Positions 1 through 8,172 of a stretch of DNA of 36,382 nt are shown piece after piece. Position 1 is the first letter of the stretch. The number at the start of each line of letters is the position of its first letter. The position numbers and the translations under genes are program-made. The notes beneath the pieces are model-generated. The model did not search any database. It saw only the letters and a list, made by a program, of their open reading frames with translations, and was not told the DNA's origin. This stretch comes from Bacteroidota bacterium (GTDB lineage: Bacteria; Bacteroidota; Bacteroidia; Cytophagales; Cyclobacteriaceae): NCBI GenBank assembly GCA_018267275.1, contig JAFDYV010000013.1, positions 1-36,382 on the forward strand, written 5' to 3'.

Positions 1-2
1 AA

Positions 3-1097
3 TTATATTGCAATGCTAAAGGACTGAGCGGGAGAATAACGCAAAGCGTTTTCTAACAAGTTGGTGAAAACGGTTTCAATTTTGTCGCAATCAACGTTGA
101 CAAGTGGAATGTCATCATCCATTTGTATTTTTACTACAGACTGTTTTTCGGTGGCTAGGTATTTTAATTTCTTAACGGCATTGTACAACGGTTCTTCAAG
201 CCTTTCGTTTGATTTCCGCAATGTTAGAGTTTGACTTTTTAGCTGACTGATCAAAAGAAAATCTTCAATAATTCTGCCAAGGCGTTGCACTTCTGTCAAC
301 TGGCTTTCTAAAATTTTACGTGTGTCGCTTTGTAACGATTGCCCTAATGCAACAGCCAGTTCCGTTTGCATGATGGCGAGCGGTGTTTTAAGCTCATGTG
401 TTGCCGATGCAAAGAAGTTAATTTGATTTTTGATAGATGATTCGATTCGTGCAATCATCCCGTTCAGCGTGTCTGCCAATAATTTACTCTCATCATTGCT
501 TTTTGGTACAGGCACCCGATCGATGCTGTTGCTTGCCTGGATTTTTTCGGCTGCATCAATGATTTTCGTAATCGGCTTAATCACGATTTTACTGGCTAAG
601 AAAACCAATAGGCCCGCCAAGAATAAAGCACCCAGATTTGCCAAGAATAGGTAGGTGCGTAATTCGATGAGTTGTTTCTGCAAGTTGGCATTGCTGCGCG
701 CTAGAGTAGCCACTAAGGTCACTGCGCCCACAGGTTGATGACTCGTGACCACCGACAGGTTGTCAAGTTGAAAACTGGATATTTCGTCACCCATGTTTGC
801 CAAAGCCGGAAAATTGGGTGATTGAAAAATAATTTCCGTAAAGTCATTGCGCTTAAGCCGCAATGACAGCGAGTAGCCCACGGGTGGCAGAGGTACGACC
901 AGTGGGTCGAGCTGTGTTTTGGAAATGATTTTTTCAATTTCTGATGTAAGCTCGGTGGTGTCAGCGTTCAATAGTATTTTTTCGAGCTGGAAATAAATAA
1001 TCAGATTAGTAGGGACAATTACTACCACAAAGGCGACAAAGAAGATGGCTGCTGACTTTGCCTTTACACTTTTATAAAATGGAAATGGTTGCTTCAA
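3..1097 (-). CDS. Sensor histidine kinase, C-terminally truncated by an early stop
   Basis: Membrane histidine kinase that should phosphorylate the response regulator encoded just upstream. Transmembrane segments lie at about residues 15-36 and 149-173, flanking a periplasmic sensor region of about 110 residues. A HAMP linker follows (about 174-226), then a HisKA domain with phospho-acceptor His234 in ATHELKTPLA. The ATPase domain begins with the N-box NLLENALRYSP (Asn350), but the frame meets TAA at 3-5, so the G1, F and G2 ATP-binding boxes are missing. The gene starts at TTG directly after the regulator's stop codon; I see no ATG or GTG start nearby that would keep the first membrane segment. 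With only two bases beyond the stop, a real truncation, a frameshift and a sequence-end error cannot be told apart. The family assignment is firm; whether it is active is not. Confidence 0.85.
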   Translation of the reverse strand: MKQPFPFYKSVKAKSAAIFFVAFVVVIVPTNLIIYFQLEKILLNADTTELTSEIEKIISKTQLDPLVVPLPPVGYSLSLRLKRNDFTEIIFQSPNFPALANMGDEISSFQLDNLSVVTSHQPVGAVTLVATLARSNANLQKQLIELRTYLFLANLGALFLAGLLVFLASKIVIKPITKIIDAAEKIQASNSIDRVPVPKSNDESKLLADTLNGMIARIESSIKNQINFFASATHELKTPLAIMQTELAVALGQSLQSDTRKILESQLTEVQRLGRIIEDFLLISQLKSQTLTLRKSNERLEEPLYNAVKKLKYLATEKQSVVKIQMDDDIPLVNVDCDKIETVFTNLLENALRYSPAQSFSIAI

Positions 1098-1769
1098 TTA
1101 CTGTTTTTGCAATTCTCCTTCAATATAGTATCCCAAACCCACTTTTGTGTGAATAATGTCTGTACGTAATTTCTTACGTAGTTGTGAAAGGTGCACTTCT
1201 ATCACATTGCTTCCCATATCAAAATTTACTTCCCACACTTTTTCTGATATTTCTGCTTTCGTGAGAACCCGGTTGCAATTTGTCACCAACAGTTCCAGCA
1301 ATGCGAACTCGCGTTTGGTAAGTTCAACTTCTTGTTCTTCAATCGTTACTTTTCTGGAAAGCAAATCCAATTCTAACCCTTTGACTTTATATTTTGTGAA
1401 AGACCGAGGGTCGCCCTTTCGTGTTACAGTTCGCACGCGCGCTAGAAATTCCCCAAAGTCAAAAGGTTTTTTAATATAATCCATGGCACCTGCGTCCAAT
1501 CCCTTTATTACATGTTCGCTGCTATTCAAAGCACTAATGATGATAACAGGGGTTTTAATATTGAACTGCCTTAAGTTGTAAAGCACATCCAATCCGCTTT
1601 GGCCAGGCAGCATGATGTCTAAAACAATCAAATCGTATTGGCTGGTGGCGGCCCATTCCATTCCTTCACTTCCGGTTGTACAGGCATCCACCACATAGCC
1701 GTTTTGAACAAGCCCATTCTTGATGAATGTATTAAGCCGTTGCTCGTCTTCAATCAGTAGAATTTTCAT
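1098..1769 (-). CDS. OmpR/PhoB-family response regulator
   Basis: DNA-binding response regulator of 223 residues, normal for the family. The receiver domain (about 1-115) has the acidic pair in LLIEDEQ, phospho-acceptor Asp51 in LIVLDIMLPG, and the conserved Lys in DYIKKPFDF. The winged helix (about 128-220) contains LTKREFALLELL and the recognition region SNVIEVHLSQLRKKL, ending with the wing GLGYYIE. The kinase gene begins immediately after its stop codon, so the two form a pair. The secreted-protein gene upstream is 9 bases away, suggesting one transcript for all three. The closest described types are CusR/PhoP-like, but no ligand can be inferred. Confidence 0.95.
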   Translation of the reverse strand: MKILLIEDEQRLNTFIKNGLVQNGYVVDACTTGSEGMEWAATSQYDLIVLDIMLPGQSGLDVLYNLRQFNIKTPVIIISALNSSEHVIKGLDAGAMDYIKKPFDFGEFLARVRTVTRKGDPRSFTKYKVKGLELDLLSRKVTIEEQEVELTKREFALLELLVTNCNRVLTKAEISEKVWEVNFDMGSNVIEVHLSQLRKKLRTDIIHTKVGLGYYIEGELQKQ

Positions 1770-1778
1770 CTCGCGCGA

Positions 1779-2963
1779 CTAATTTACCAAATATGTTTTG
1801 TCTGCTATGGTAATTCTTTTGGGTACGATGATTTCATAGTTCTTGCTATAGATTTCCCCCAATTTTTTTATCCTTTGATCGCCCTCGATAACAACAATAT
1901 TGCCCTTGGTGAGTATGCGTTCCAGTTGATCTGTCATCGTTGAGGTAGACTCGATAAAATATTGGTTACTCACCACCAATCCCACCAGTCGTCCCTTTTT
2001 GGATTTGAAAACCGATGTAATCTTTCCAGCAATTGATGCGGCTTTGTGATCATGTTTTACATCAGCCCCACCATAGAATAAGCTTTCAATCTTCAGGGTA
2101 TCGGATTGATAGATGACCGCATGGACGGAGGCAGGCTCCATAACACCTTTCACATCGTAGTCATCGTAATAAACTGTTAACTCTTGATTCTTACCCGAGA
2201 ACGACTTCATTTTTTCTGCCATATCGGAAGGAAAGCCCAACTGTATTTCACCCGTTTCTGTTTGAAGTTTCATACCAATACATGCGAAATTCTGCTTAAA
2301 TAAAAATGAAGTAATGTGCCCATTAGATTTTAGCAACGTCTTATAACTGCAAGTTTGTTTGATGTGTGGAAAAGGAAAACAAACTCCATCTTCCGGTTGG
2401 TAGCTCATCCCAATGAATGACACGGTCTGTCCTTCTTGCAAATCTTTCATTTCATTATAGTTGCGCGTGGCCACAAACGAAAATGCTAACTTGTTGCCAT
2501 CAAATTGGAATGCCGTCTTATAGTCACCTTCAGTATATATTTTCTCAATTTTCTTTTCCAAGAAAACAGAAAAGTAATTGCGCGGATTGAAAGGTTTGTT
2601 TTGTGGCATTTTTTCAATCTGTAGCCAATTGCCGTCAATCCAGAATTCAACTATCGGATCTCTGAAAAATCGGGCCCAAGGTTGATCAGCAACGTGGCTA
2701 TTCTTAAAAGCAATGTTGATTTTTGCCTTTATCGTCATTTCATCGCCTACCTTAAACTTCTGTTTGAGAAACTGGCACTGCGAAGGTGGGAAAGAATAAA
2801 ACCCGACAGATTGGCCCACTTGCAATTTCAAGTTACTAATTACAAAGCCGTAACCATTTTCAAAACCAAGTAGTTTTCCTGTTACTTCGTGCACCTCAAA
2901 TTTTGCTTGCCCCCAGCTCGTTTGGCTAAGAGCAAACAAGACGAATACTGCTATTCTTTTCAT
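1779..2963 (-). CDS. Exported protein of unknown function upstream of a two-component pair
   Basis: I do not recognise a named family. From the chosen start (ATG at 2961-2963) it has a clear signal peptide, MKRIAVFVLFALSQTSWG followed by QA, and about 394 residues. The mature part is rich in beta strands and appears to hold repeated barrel-like modules: one opening with VTGKLLGFENGYGFVIS, another near NGHITSFLFKQNFACIGM, and a last one opening with IAGKITSVFKSKKGRLVGL. These resemble each other loosely, as OB-like units might, but this is only by eye. An upstream in-frame ATG at 2981 would add six residues before the signal peptide. A promoter-like TACTTTTC at 2989-2996 would leave almost no leader for that ATG, which favours 2963. 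Its place 9 bases ahead of the regulator suggests co-regulation. Confidence 0.7.
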   Translation of the reverse strand: MKRIAVFVLFALSQTSWGQAKFEVHEVTGKLLGFENGYGFVISNLKLQVGQSVGFYSFPPSQCQFLKQKFKVGDEMTIKAKINIAFKNSHVADQPWARFFRDPIVEFWIDGNWLQIEKMPQNKPFNPRNYFSVFLEKKIEKIYTEGDYKTAFQFDGNKLAFSFVATRNYNEMKDLQEGQTVSFIGMSYQPEDGVCFPFPHIKQTCSYKTLLKSNGHITSFLFKQNFACIGMKLQTETGEIQLGFPSDMAEKMKSFSGKNQELTVYYDDYDVKGVMEPASVHAVIYQSDTLKIESLFYGGADVKHDHKAASIAGKITSVFKSKKGRLVGLVVSNQYFIESTSTMTDQLERILTKGNIVVIEGDQRIKKLGEIYSKNYEIIVPKRITIADKTYLVN

Positions 2964-2988
2964 ATTGTTGATTCTGGACATTTTCTCC

Positions 2989-3016
2989 GAAAAGTAGATG
3001 GAGCGATGAACTCGCT
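2989..3016 (-). promoter_or_regulatory. Candidate promoter and small inverted repeat upstream of the exported protein/two-component operon
   Basis: On the minus strand TACTTTTC (2996-2989) matches the Bacteroidota -7 box TAnnTTTG in all but the last base. Just upstream lies an inverted repeat AGCGA-N5-TCGCT (3002-3016) that could be an operator. No good -33 TTG is seen at the right distance. Weak evidence. Confidence 0.3.
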
Positions 3017-3120
3017 GTGAAGGTCGGATTAATTTTTCTTCAGGTGGAGTTAATTTGCTTACCGTCCCGCTTTAAAAGAATTGTGGACAAACGCTTCCGC
3101 TTCATTTATTATAGAAACAT

Positions 3121-3128
3121 TATCTTTG
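3121..3128 (+). promoter_or_regulatory. Promoter -7 box for the DUF4834-dapF unit
   Basis: TATCTTTG is an exact match to the Bacteroidota -7 consensus TAnnTTTG and sits 22 bases before the ATG at 3151. No clear TTG is present 19-21 bases upstream, so the -33 element is weak or absent. Confidence 0.5.
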
Positions 3129-3150
3129 CATTCGCTTAGATAACCGGAGC

Positions 3151-3366
3151 ATGTTAAAATTTTTGATTGTTGTTGGGTTGATAACCTACTTGGTTTACAA
3201 GATAGGAGGTATGTTTTACCGGGCAGGTGCTGCATCGCAGCAATATCGCCAACCACCGCGCAGGCCAGAGGGCTCGGTAAATGTTGATTCAAATCAAAAA
3301 GATCAGAAGAGACGCAACGGAACCATCAAGGGTGGAGACTACGTTGACTATGAAGAGGTAAAATAG
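3151..3366 (+). CDS. DUF4834-type small membrane protein
   Basis: A 71-residue protein with one N-terminal membrane segment (about residues 3-20, LKFLIVVGLITYLVYKIGG) and a hydrophilic, charged tail ending GGDYVDYEEVK. This matches what I remember of DUF4834, a Bacteroidota family of short single-pass proteins with a conserved tail close to GEYVDYEEV. Function is unknown. It follows a -7 box at 3121-3128 and precedes dapF by 63 bases, with a repeat hairpin between the two. Confidence 0.75.
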   Translation: MLKFLIVVGLITYLVYKIGGMFYRAGAASQQYRQPPRRPEGSVNVDSNQKDQKRRNGTIKGGDYVDYEEVK

Positions 3367-3369
3367 TTA

Positions 3370-3430
3370 CTGGATACTAGTTGCTGGTTATCCCAGCATC
3401 AAGAACCCAGTATCCAGCATCCAGTATCCA
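3370..3430. repeat. Intergenic palindromic repeat ending at the dapF start codon
   Basis: A nested hairpin fills the gap. The outer arms are CTGGATACT (3370-3378) and AGTATCCAG (3409-3417). The inner arms are GCTGG (3383-3387) and CCAGC (3393-3397) around a five-base loop. A further copy of CCAGTATCCA (3421-3430) runs into the A of the dapF ATG. It resembles repeats at 7651-7715, 31753-31886 and 33010-33040 in style and partly in sequence. Confidence 0.6.
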
Positions 3431-4200
3431 TGAAAATCCCCTTCCAAAAATACCAGGCCACGGGCAACGATTTTGTGATCATCGACAATCGCAGCGGTGA
3501 TTTTTCTTTTTCGGTGGAACAAATCACAAAAATCTGCGACCGTAAATTCGGAATAGGTGCGGATGGTTTGATGCTAATAGAAAAACATCCTACCCTGGAT
3601 TTTAACTTGGTGTATTATAATCGCGATGGTTCACCAAGTCTTTGCGGCAATGGCAGCCGAGCAGCCGTGAAGATGGCATATTCATTAGGGATCATTCAAC
3701 AGCATACCACTTTTAATGCCTACGATGGCGAACACGAAGCGGACTTGTTGCCCGATGGCAATGTGCGACTGAAGATGAACGATGTGCGCGATGTAAAACG
3801 AGACAATGGCTCGGTTTTCATCAACACAGGTTCTCCGCACGATGTTCAGTTTGTAGGGGAAGCTAAAACAACAGATGTGTTTAACCTAGGCCGCACCATC
3901 CGCTACAGCAATAAATACAAACCGGCTGGCGCCAATGTCAATTTTGTTGAGTTGCAACCTGATGGCATTTTGGTGCGCACATACGAGCGGGGCGTGGAAG
4001 ACGAAACCCTATCGTGCGGAACGGGCGTAACCGCTTCTGCCTTAGCAGCTTCTTTCAAGGGCTATCATTCACCCGTCAAGATTCAAACACCGGGGGGCGA
4101 GTTATCAGTCGAATTCAAAGTCGGCCAACAAGTCGCGTTTCACGATATTTTCCTTATCGGCCCTGCCAAAAAGGTGTTTGAGGGCGTATTGGAACTATAA
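3430..4200 (+). CDS. dapF: Diaminopimelate epimerase
   Basis: Cytoplasmic, cofactor-independent racemase that converts LL- to meso-diaminopimelate for peptidoglycan and lysine synthesis. The 256 residues match the family length. Both catalytic cysteines are present: Cys72 in SLCGNGSRAA and Cys196 in TLSCGTGVTASALA. The N-terminal substrate loop is QATGNDFVIID. The two homologous alpha/beta halves are complete. The ATG at 3430 is chosen because the protein then begins IPFQKYQATGNDF, the usual family start. It probably shares the promoter at 3121 with the DUF4834 gene, although a repeat hairpin separates them. Confidence 0.97.
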   Translation: MKIPFQKYQATGNDFVIIDNRSGDFSFSVEQITKICDRKFGIGADGLMLIEKHPTLDFNLVYYNRDGSPSLCGNGSRAAVKMAYSLGIIQQHTTFNAYDGEHEADLLPDGNVRLKMNDVRDVKRDNGSVFINTGSPHDVQFVGEAKTTDVFNLGRTIRYSNKYKPAGANVNFVELQPDGILVRTYERGVEDETLSCGTGVTASALAASFKGYHSPVKIQTPGGELSVEFKVGQQVAFHDIFLIGPAKKVFEGVLEL

Positions 4201-4218
4201 TTGCACACCGTAAATCCT

Positions 4219-4277
4219 TAACTTTCGCACTTTTTATGGCCATGCGCCTAAAAGGCGGTAGGCCACTTGACCATTAG
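4219..4277 (+). promoter_or_regulatory. secA leader: near-consensus -7 box, hairpin and 13-codon upstream ORF
   Basis: TAACTTTC (4219-4226) is one base off TAnnTTTG. Downstream, TGGCC (4237-4241) pairs with GGCCA (4261-4265) and CGCCT (4245-4249) pairs with AGGCG (4253-4257), giving a compact two-part stem. An ATG at 4236 opens a frame encoding MAMRLKGGRPLDH that stops at 4277, seven bases before the secA ATG. The hairpin lies inside this frame. Whether the peptide is made is unknown. Confidence 0.35.
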
Positions 4278-4284
4278 CTATTGT

Positions 4285-7200
4285 ATGTTAAAACTTATCG
4301 CGAAAATTTTCGGCACCAAATCAGACAAAGACATCAAACGCATGATGCCTTTGGTAGAGGAAACCAAAAAAGAAGGGGAGAAATTGCCGGGTCTTTCCAA
4401 CGACCAATTGCGTCAGCGTACGCAAGACATCCAAAACGAGATTAATCAAAAACTCAAGCCAATTGATGATCAGTTGGCTGCATTGCACAAACAAATTTCT
4501 GACCAGCCGAACCTCGACATCAATGAAAAGGAAGGCATCTTCAACCAGATTGATGCCATCGAGAAAGACCGTAATAAAGAACTTGAGAAAGTGTTGATGG
4601 AGGTGCTTCCGCGTGCGTTTGCCATTGTACGTGAAACAGCAAGGCGGTTCAAAGAAAATGAATACCTAGAAGTTACCGCTACTGAGTTTGACCGAACGCT
4701 TGCACCCAGGCACACCAACGTAAAGATAGTAGGCGATAAAGCCCATTGGTATCGCCAATGGATGGCTGCCGGCAATATGATTACCTGGGATATGGTGCAT
4801 TATGATGTGCAAATCATTGGCGGTATTGCATTGCACGAAGGGAAGGTGGCAGAAATGGCAACAGGTGAAGGGAAAACGTTAGTCGCAACGTTTCCGGCAT
4901 TCTTAAATGCATTGTCAAGGCGCGGTGTCCACATTGTTACGGTAAATGATTACCTGGCCAGACGCGATAGCGAGTGGATGGGGCCGATTTTTCAGTTCCA
5001 TGGTATATCGGTGGATTGCATCGACAAGCACGAACCGAACTCTATTGCCCGCAGAGATGCTTACCGAGCTGATATTTGCTACGGCACCAACAACGAATTT
5101 GGCTTTGATTATTTGCGCGACAACATGGCGCGCGACCCTGAAGAACTGGTGCAGCGCGGCCACCACTATGCGATGGTCGATGAAGTGGACAGCGTGTTGA
5201 TTGATGAAGCCCGTACACCATTGATTATTTCGGGCCCTGTGCCGCGTGGCGATGAACACGAATTTTACGATTTGAAACCACGCATCAACAAGTTGGTAGA
5301 GGCGCAAAAAAAACTGGTGAACCAATACCTGAACGATGCCAAGAAGCTGATTGGCGAAGGCAACGACAAGGAAGGTGGAACCGCGCTGTTCCGAGCCTAC
5401 CGCGCGATGCCTAAGTATAAGCCTCTCATTAAGATGCTGAGTGAAACCGGCAACAAGGCGATTCTGCAAAAAACAGAAAACTTCTATTTAGCCGATAACA
5501 AAAAAGAAATGCCGGTAGCCGATGCGCCTTTGTATTTCGTGATTGACGAAAAAGACAATAGCGTTGATTTAACAGAAAAGGGCATCGACTTGATTACGGG
5601 AGAAGGTGAAGATAGAAGCTTCTTTATTTTACCCGAGATTGGTATTGAACTGAACAAGATTGAAAAAGACTTGTCGCTGATGGAAGAACAGCGTCTGCAA
5701 AAGAAGGAAGAACTCATTCGTGAGTATTCTACCAAGTCGCAGCGCATCCACAGTGTGAATCAATTATTGAAGGCCTACACACTATTTGAAAAAGACACTG
5801 AATACATTATAGTAGAAGGGAAGGTAAAAATTGTTGATGAACAAACAGGTCGCGTGTTGGATGGCCGTAGGTATTCAGACGGTTTGCACCAAGCCATCGA
5901 AGCGAAAGAAAATGTAAAGGTGGAAGATGCTACACAGACCTACGCCACGATTACGCTGCAGAATTATTTCCGTATGTACCACAAATTGGCGGGTATGACC
6001 GGTACGGCCGAAACGGAAGCCGGAGAATTGTGGGACATCTACAAGTTAGATGTAGTAGTAATACCAACCAACAAGCCCACTACACGCAAAGACCAAGATG
6101 ACTTGGTCTACAAAACGATGCGTGAAAAGTTTACGGCAGTAATTGATGAAATAGTGAAGCTTACCGCAGCCGGCCGCCCAGTGTTGGTGGGTACCACTTC
6201 CGTGGAGATTTCGGAATTGGTAAGCCGTATGCTGCAGATGAAGAAAATTAAACACAACGTGCTGAATGCCAAACAGCACCAACGCGAAGCTGAAATTGTG
6301 GCCGAGGCAGGTAAGCCCGGCACCGTAACCATTGCCACTAACATGGCAGGCCGTGGTACAGACATTAAGTTGACTCCGGAATCGCGAGCAGCAGGTGGTT
6401 TGGCGATTATTGGTACTGAGCGCCACGAGTCGCGTAGGGTAGACCGGCAGTTGCGCGGTCGTGCCGGCCGTCAGGGAGACCCTGGCAGCTCAACGTTTTA
6501 CGTTTCGCTGGAGGATAACCTGATGCGTTTGTTCATGCCGGAGCGCATCGCTCGCATTATGGACCGATTAGGTTTAAAGGAGGGCGAAGTGATTTCCCAT
6601 TCAATGGTGACCAGCTCAATTGAACGCGCCCAAAAGAAAGTAGAGGAGAACAACTTTGGCATTCGTAAGCGTTTATTGGAATACGATAACGTGATGAACT
6701 CACAGCGTGAGGTGATTTACAAACGAAGAAAGAACGCTTTGTTTGGAGAGCGACTTCAGTTGGACATCCTAAACATGTTGTTTGATACCTGCGATGACAT
6801 GGTGGCTAATGCAAAAGCAGGCGAAAATCTGGATGAGTTTCGATTGAACGTATTAAGCAACCTCGGCATCGATTTTCAGATTGACGAAGATGAACTAAAG
6901 AAACAAAGCCAACAACAAATTTCTGAGCGGTTGTACCAAGAAACCCTGAAGCACTACAACCACAAAAACAAAATCGTTTCCGAAAAGGCTTGGCCGATAG
7001 TAAATGATATTTTCAAAACACGCGGGGCAACTATCCAAGATATTTTAGTGCCGTTTAGCGATGGAACCAAACAGATTGGCGTAGCTGCGAATCTAAAGAA
7101 ATGTGTGGAGACCAGAAACGCAGAGTTGGTGAAGTCGATGGAAAAGATGATTACGTTGGCTATTATCGACCAGCAATGGAAGGAACACCTGCGCGACATG

Positions 7201-7635
7201 GACGACTTGAAGCAGTCGGTACAAAATGCAGTTTACGAGCAAAAAGATCCGCTGTTGATTTACAAGTTTGAAGGCTTTGAGGCGTTTAAGCGATTTATTG
7301 CGAAAGTCAATCAAGAGACCGTATCATTTTTGATGAAAGCGGAGATACCCGTACAAGATTCCGATGAAGTGCAGGAAGCGCGCGCACAAAAACGCCAGCG
7401 GTTAAATGAAAAAAAGGAAGAATCTCGATCGCTATTGCAAGGTGGAGGCGAAGCCCACCAACCAGCTCAGCAGCGCACGGAAGAAAAAGTAATGCCTATC
7501 AGGTCAGAGAAATTGGCTAACCGCAACGATAAGGTAACTGTACAGTATGCCGATGGCCGAGTGATGAAAGATGTGAAGTACAAAAAGGTCGAAGACGATA
7601 TTAAAGCAGGCAGGTGTATTGTGATTGAGCAATGA
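4285..7635 (+). CDS. secA: Preprotein translocase ATPase SecA
   Basis: Motor ATPase that drives unfolded preproteins through SecYEG at the inner membrane. At 1116 residues it is longer than E. coli SecA (about 900), because of an insertion of roughly 150 residues after PLIISGPVPRGDE, as in other Bacteroidota. Visible motifs are Walker A GEGKT (194-198), Walker B/DEAD-like DEVDSVLIDEARTPLI (from about 299), and GTTSVEISE, TNMAGRGTDI and RQLRGRAGRQGDPGSS of the second nucleotide-binding fold. The usual C-terminal zinc motif (CxCxSGx6CH) is absent; the tail is instead VTVQYADGRVMKDVKYKK and ends GRCIVIEQ. The ATG at 4285 is preferred over an upstream TTG at 4267 because MLKLIAKIFGTK is the family start. 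The next gene overlaps its stop by four bases. Confidence 0.98.
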   Translation: MLKLIAKIFGTKSDKDIKRMMPLVEETKKEGEKLPGLSNDQLRQRTQDIQNEINQKLKPIDDQLAALHKQISDQPNLDINEKEGIFNQIDAIEKDRNKELEKVLMEVLPRAFAIVRETARRFKENEYLEVTATEFDRTLAPRHTNVKIVGDKAHWYRQWMAAGNMITWDMVHYDVQIIGGIALHEGKVAEMATGEGKTLVATFPAFLNALSRRGVHIVTVNDYLARRDSEWMGPIFQFHGISVDCIDKHEPNSIARRDAYRADICYGTNNEFGFDYLRDNMARDPEELVQRGHHYAMVDEVDSVLIDEARTPLIISGPVPRGDEHEFYDLKPRINKLVEAQKKLVNQYLNDAKKLIGEGNDKEGGTALFRAYRAMPKYKPLIKMLSETGNKAILQKTENFYLADNKKEMPVADAPLYFVIDEKDNSVDLTEKGIDLITGEGEDRSFFILPEIGIELNKIEKDLSLMEEQRLQKKEELIREYSTKSQRIHSVNQLLKAYTLFEKDTEYIIVEGKVKIVDEQTGRVLDGRRYSDGLHQAIEAKENVKVEDATQTYATITLQNYFRMYHKLAGMTGTAETEAGELWDIYKLDVVVIPTNKPTTRKDQDDLVYKTMREKFTAVIDEIVKLTAAGRPVLVGTTSVEISELVSRMLQMKKIKHNVLNAKQHQREAEIVAEAGKPGTVTIATNMAGRGTDIKLTPESRAAGGLAIIGTERHESRRVDRQLRGRAGRQGDPGSSTFYVSLEDNLMRLFMPERIARIMDRLGLKEGEVISHSMVTSSIERAQKKVEENNFGIRKRLLEYDNVMNSQREVIYKRRKNALFGERLQLDILNMLFDTCDDMVANAKAGENLDEFRLNVLSNLGIDFQIDEDELKKQSQQQISERLYQETLKHYNHKNKIVSEKAWPIVNDIFKTRGATIQDILVPFSDGTKQIGVAANLKKCVETRNAELVKSMEKMITLAIIDQQWKEHLRDMDDLKQSVQNAVYEQKDPLLIYKFEGFEAFKRFIAKVNQETVSFLMKAEIPVQDSDEVQEARAQKRQRLNEKKEESRSLLQGGGEAHQPAQQRTEEKVMPIRSEKLANRNDKVTVQYADGRVMKDVKYKKVEDDIKAGRCIVIEQ

Positions 7636-8171
7636 AAAAGCAAGGAGTTGGAAGACAGGAGTTAGTAGTTAGGAGGCAGCAATCTACTGTCTACTATCTC
7701 CTAACTCCTATCTTCTTCTTTTTCCTCAGTTCATGCCACGCACAAAAACCTGTTAAACCCTATTATGAGGACCTGTCTTCCTTTCGGCCGAAGGTAAAGT
7801 GGGAACAACAAAAAAGAGACAGCGCGCAAAAGGCTGTTAACCAAGAACTGATTCCGGCCAAACACAATATCAACGCCAAAGTTGATTCGATATTAGATAG
7901 CATCAATCGCTTTAACCTTACCAGAAAGTTTGTTGACGGTTACACCATTCAAATTTACTCTGGGCAAAAGCGAGACGAGGCATTAAACGTGCAAAAAAAA
8001 TTAGTGGAAGAAAATTCAGGTTACAATGCCAATATTCAATACCAACAGCCAAAGTTCAGGGTTACGGTTGGCAGGTACTTTACGCGTATTGAAGCACAGA
8101 AGGATTTACTGGCCCTGAAGCGATTGTTTAGTTCGGCAAGTTTGGTACCCGAGCGAATTATGATTAAGTGA
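7632..8171 (+). CDS. SPOR-domain lipoprotein
   Basis: The ATG overlaps the secA stop (ATGA), so translation is probably coupled. The 179-residue product has a long basic N-region, a hydrophobic stretch and a lipobox (FFFFLSSC, Cys about residue 35), which predicts a lipoprotein. A charged linker follows, then a SPOR domain at about 103-178 (YTIQIYSGQKRDEALN through RVTVGRYFTRIEAQKDL), a fold that binds denuded peptidoglycan glycans. Residues about 7-28 are encoded by an inverted repeat element (7651-7715), which explains the odd, Gln/Arg-rich start; no alternative start codon lies between the element and the lipobox. Likely role: cell-wall or division-associated envelope protein. Partner unknown. 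Confidence 0.8.
   Translation: MKKQGVGRQELVVRRQQSTVYYLLTPIFFFFLSSCHAQKPVKPYYEDLSSFRPKVKWEQQKRDSAQKAVNQELIPAKHNINAKVDSILDSINRFNLTRKFVDGYTIQIYSGQKRDEALNVQKKLVEENSGYNANIQYQQPKFRVTVGRYFTRIEAQKDLLALKRLFSSASLVPERIMIK
7651..7715. repeat. Inverted repeat element inside the start of the SPOR lipoprotein gene
   Basis: The left arm GAAGACAGGAGTTAG (7651-7665) pairs with CTAACTCCTATCTTC (7701-7715) at 14 of 15 positions. A second GTTAGGAG (7668-7675) can compete for the same right arm. The element begins 16 bases after the secA stop and lies within the coding frame of the next gene. Confidence 0.65.
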
Positions 8172-8172
8172 T

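Noticed and set aside
4267..4284. TTG start giving SecA six extra residues
   Set aside because: The family start MLKLIAKIFG is at the ATG at 4285, and the extra codons run through the leader region.
4915..5469. 184-codon minus-strand frame inside secA
   Set aside because: Antisense to conserved SecA motifs, with no start context or protein features.
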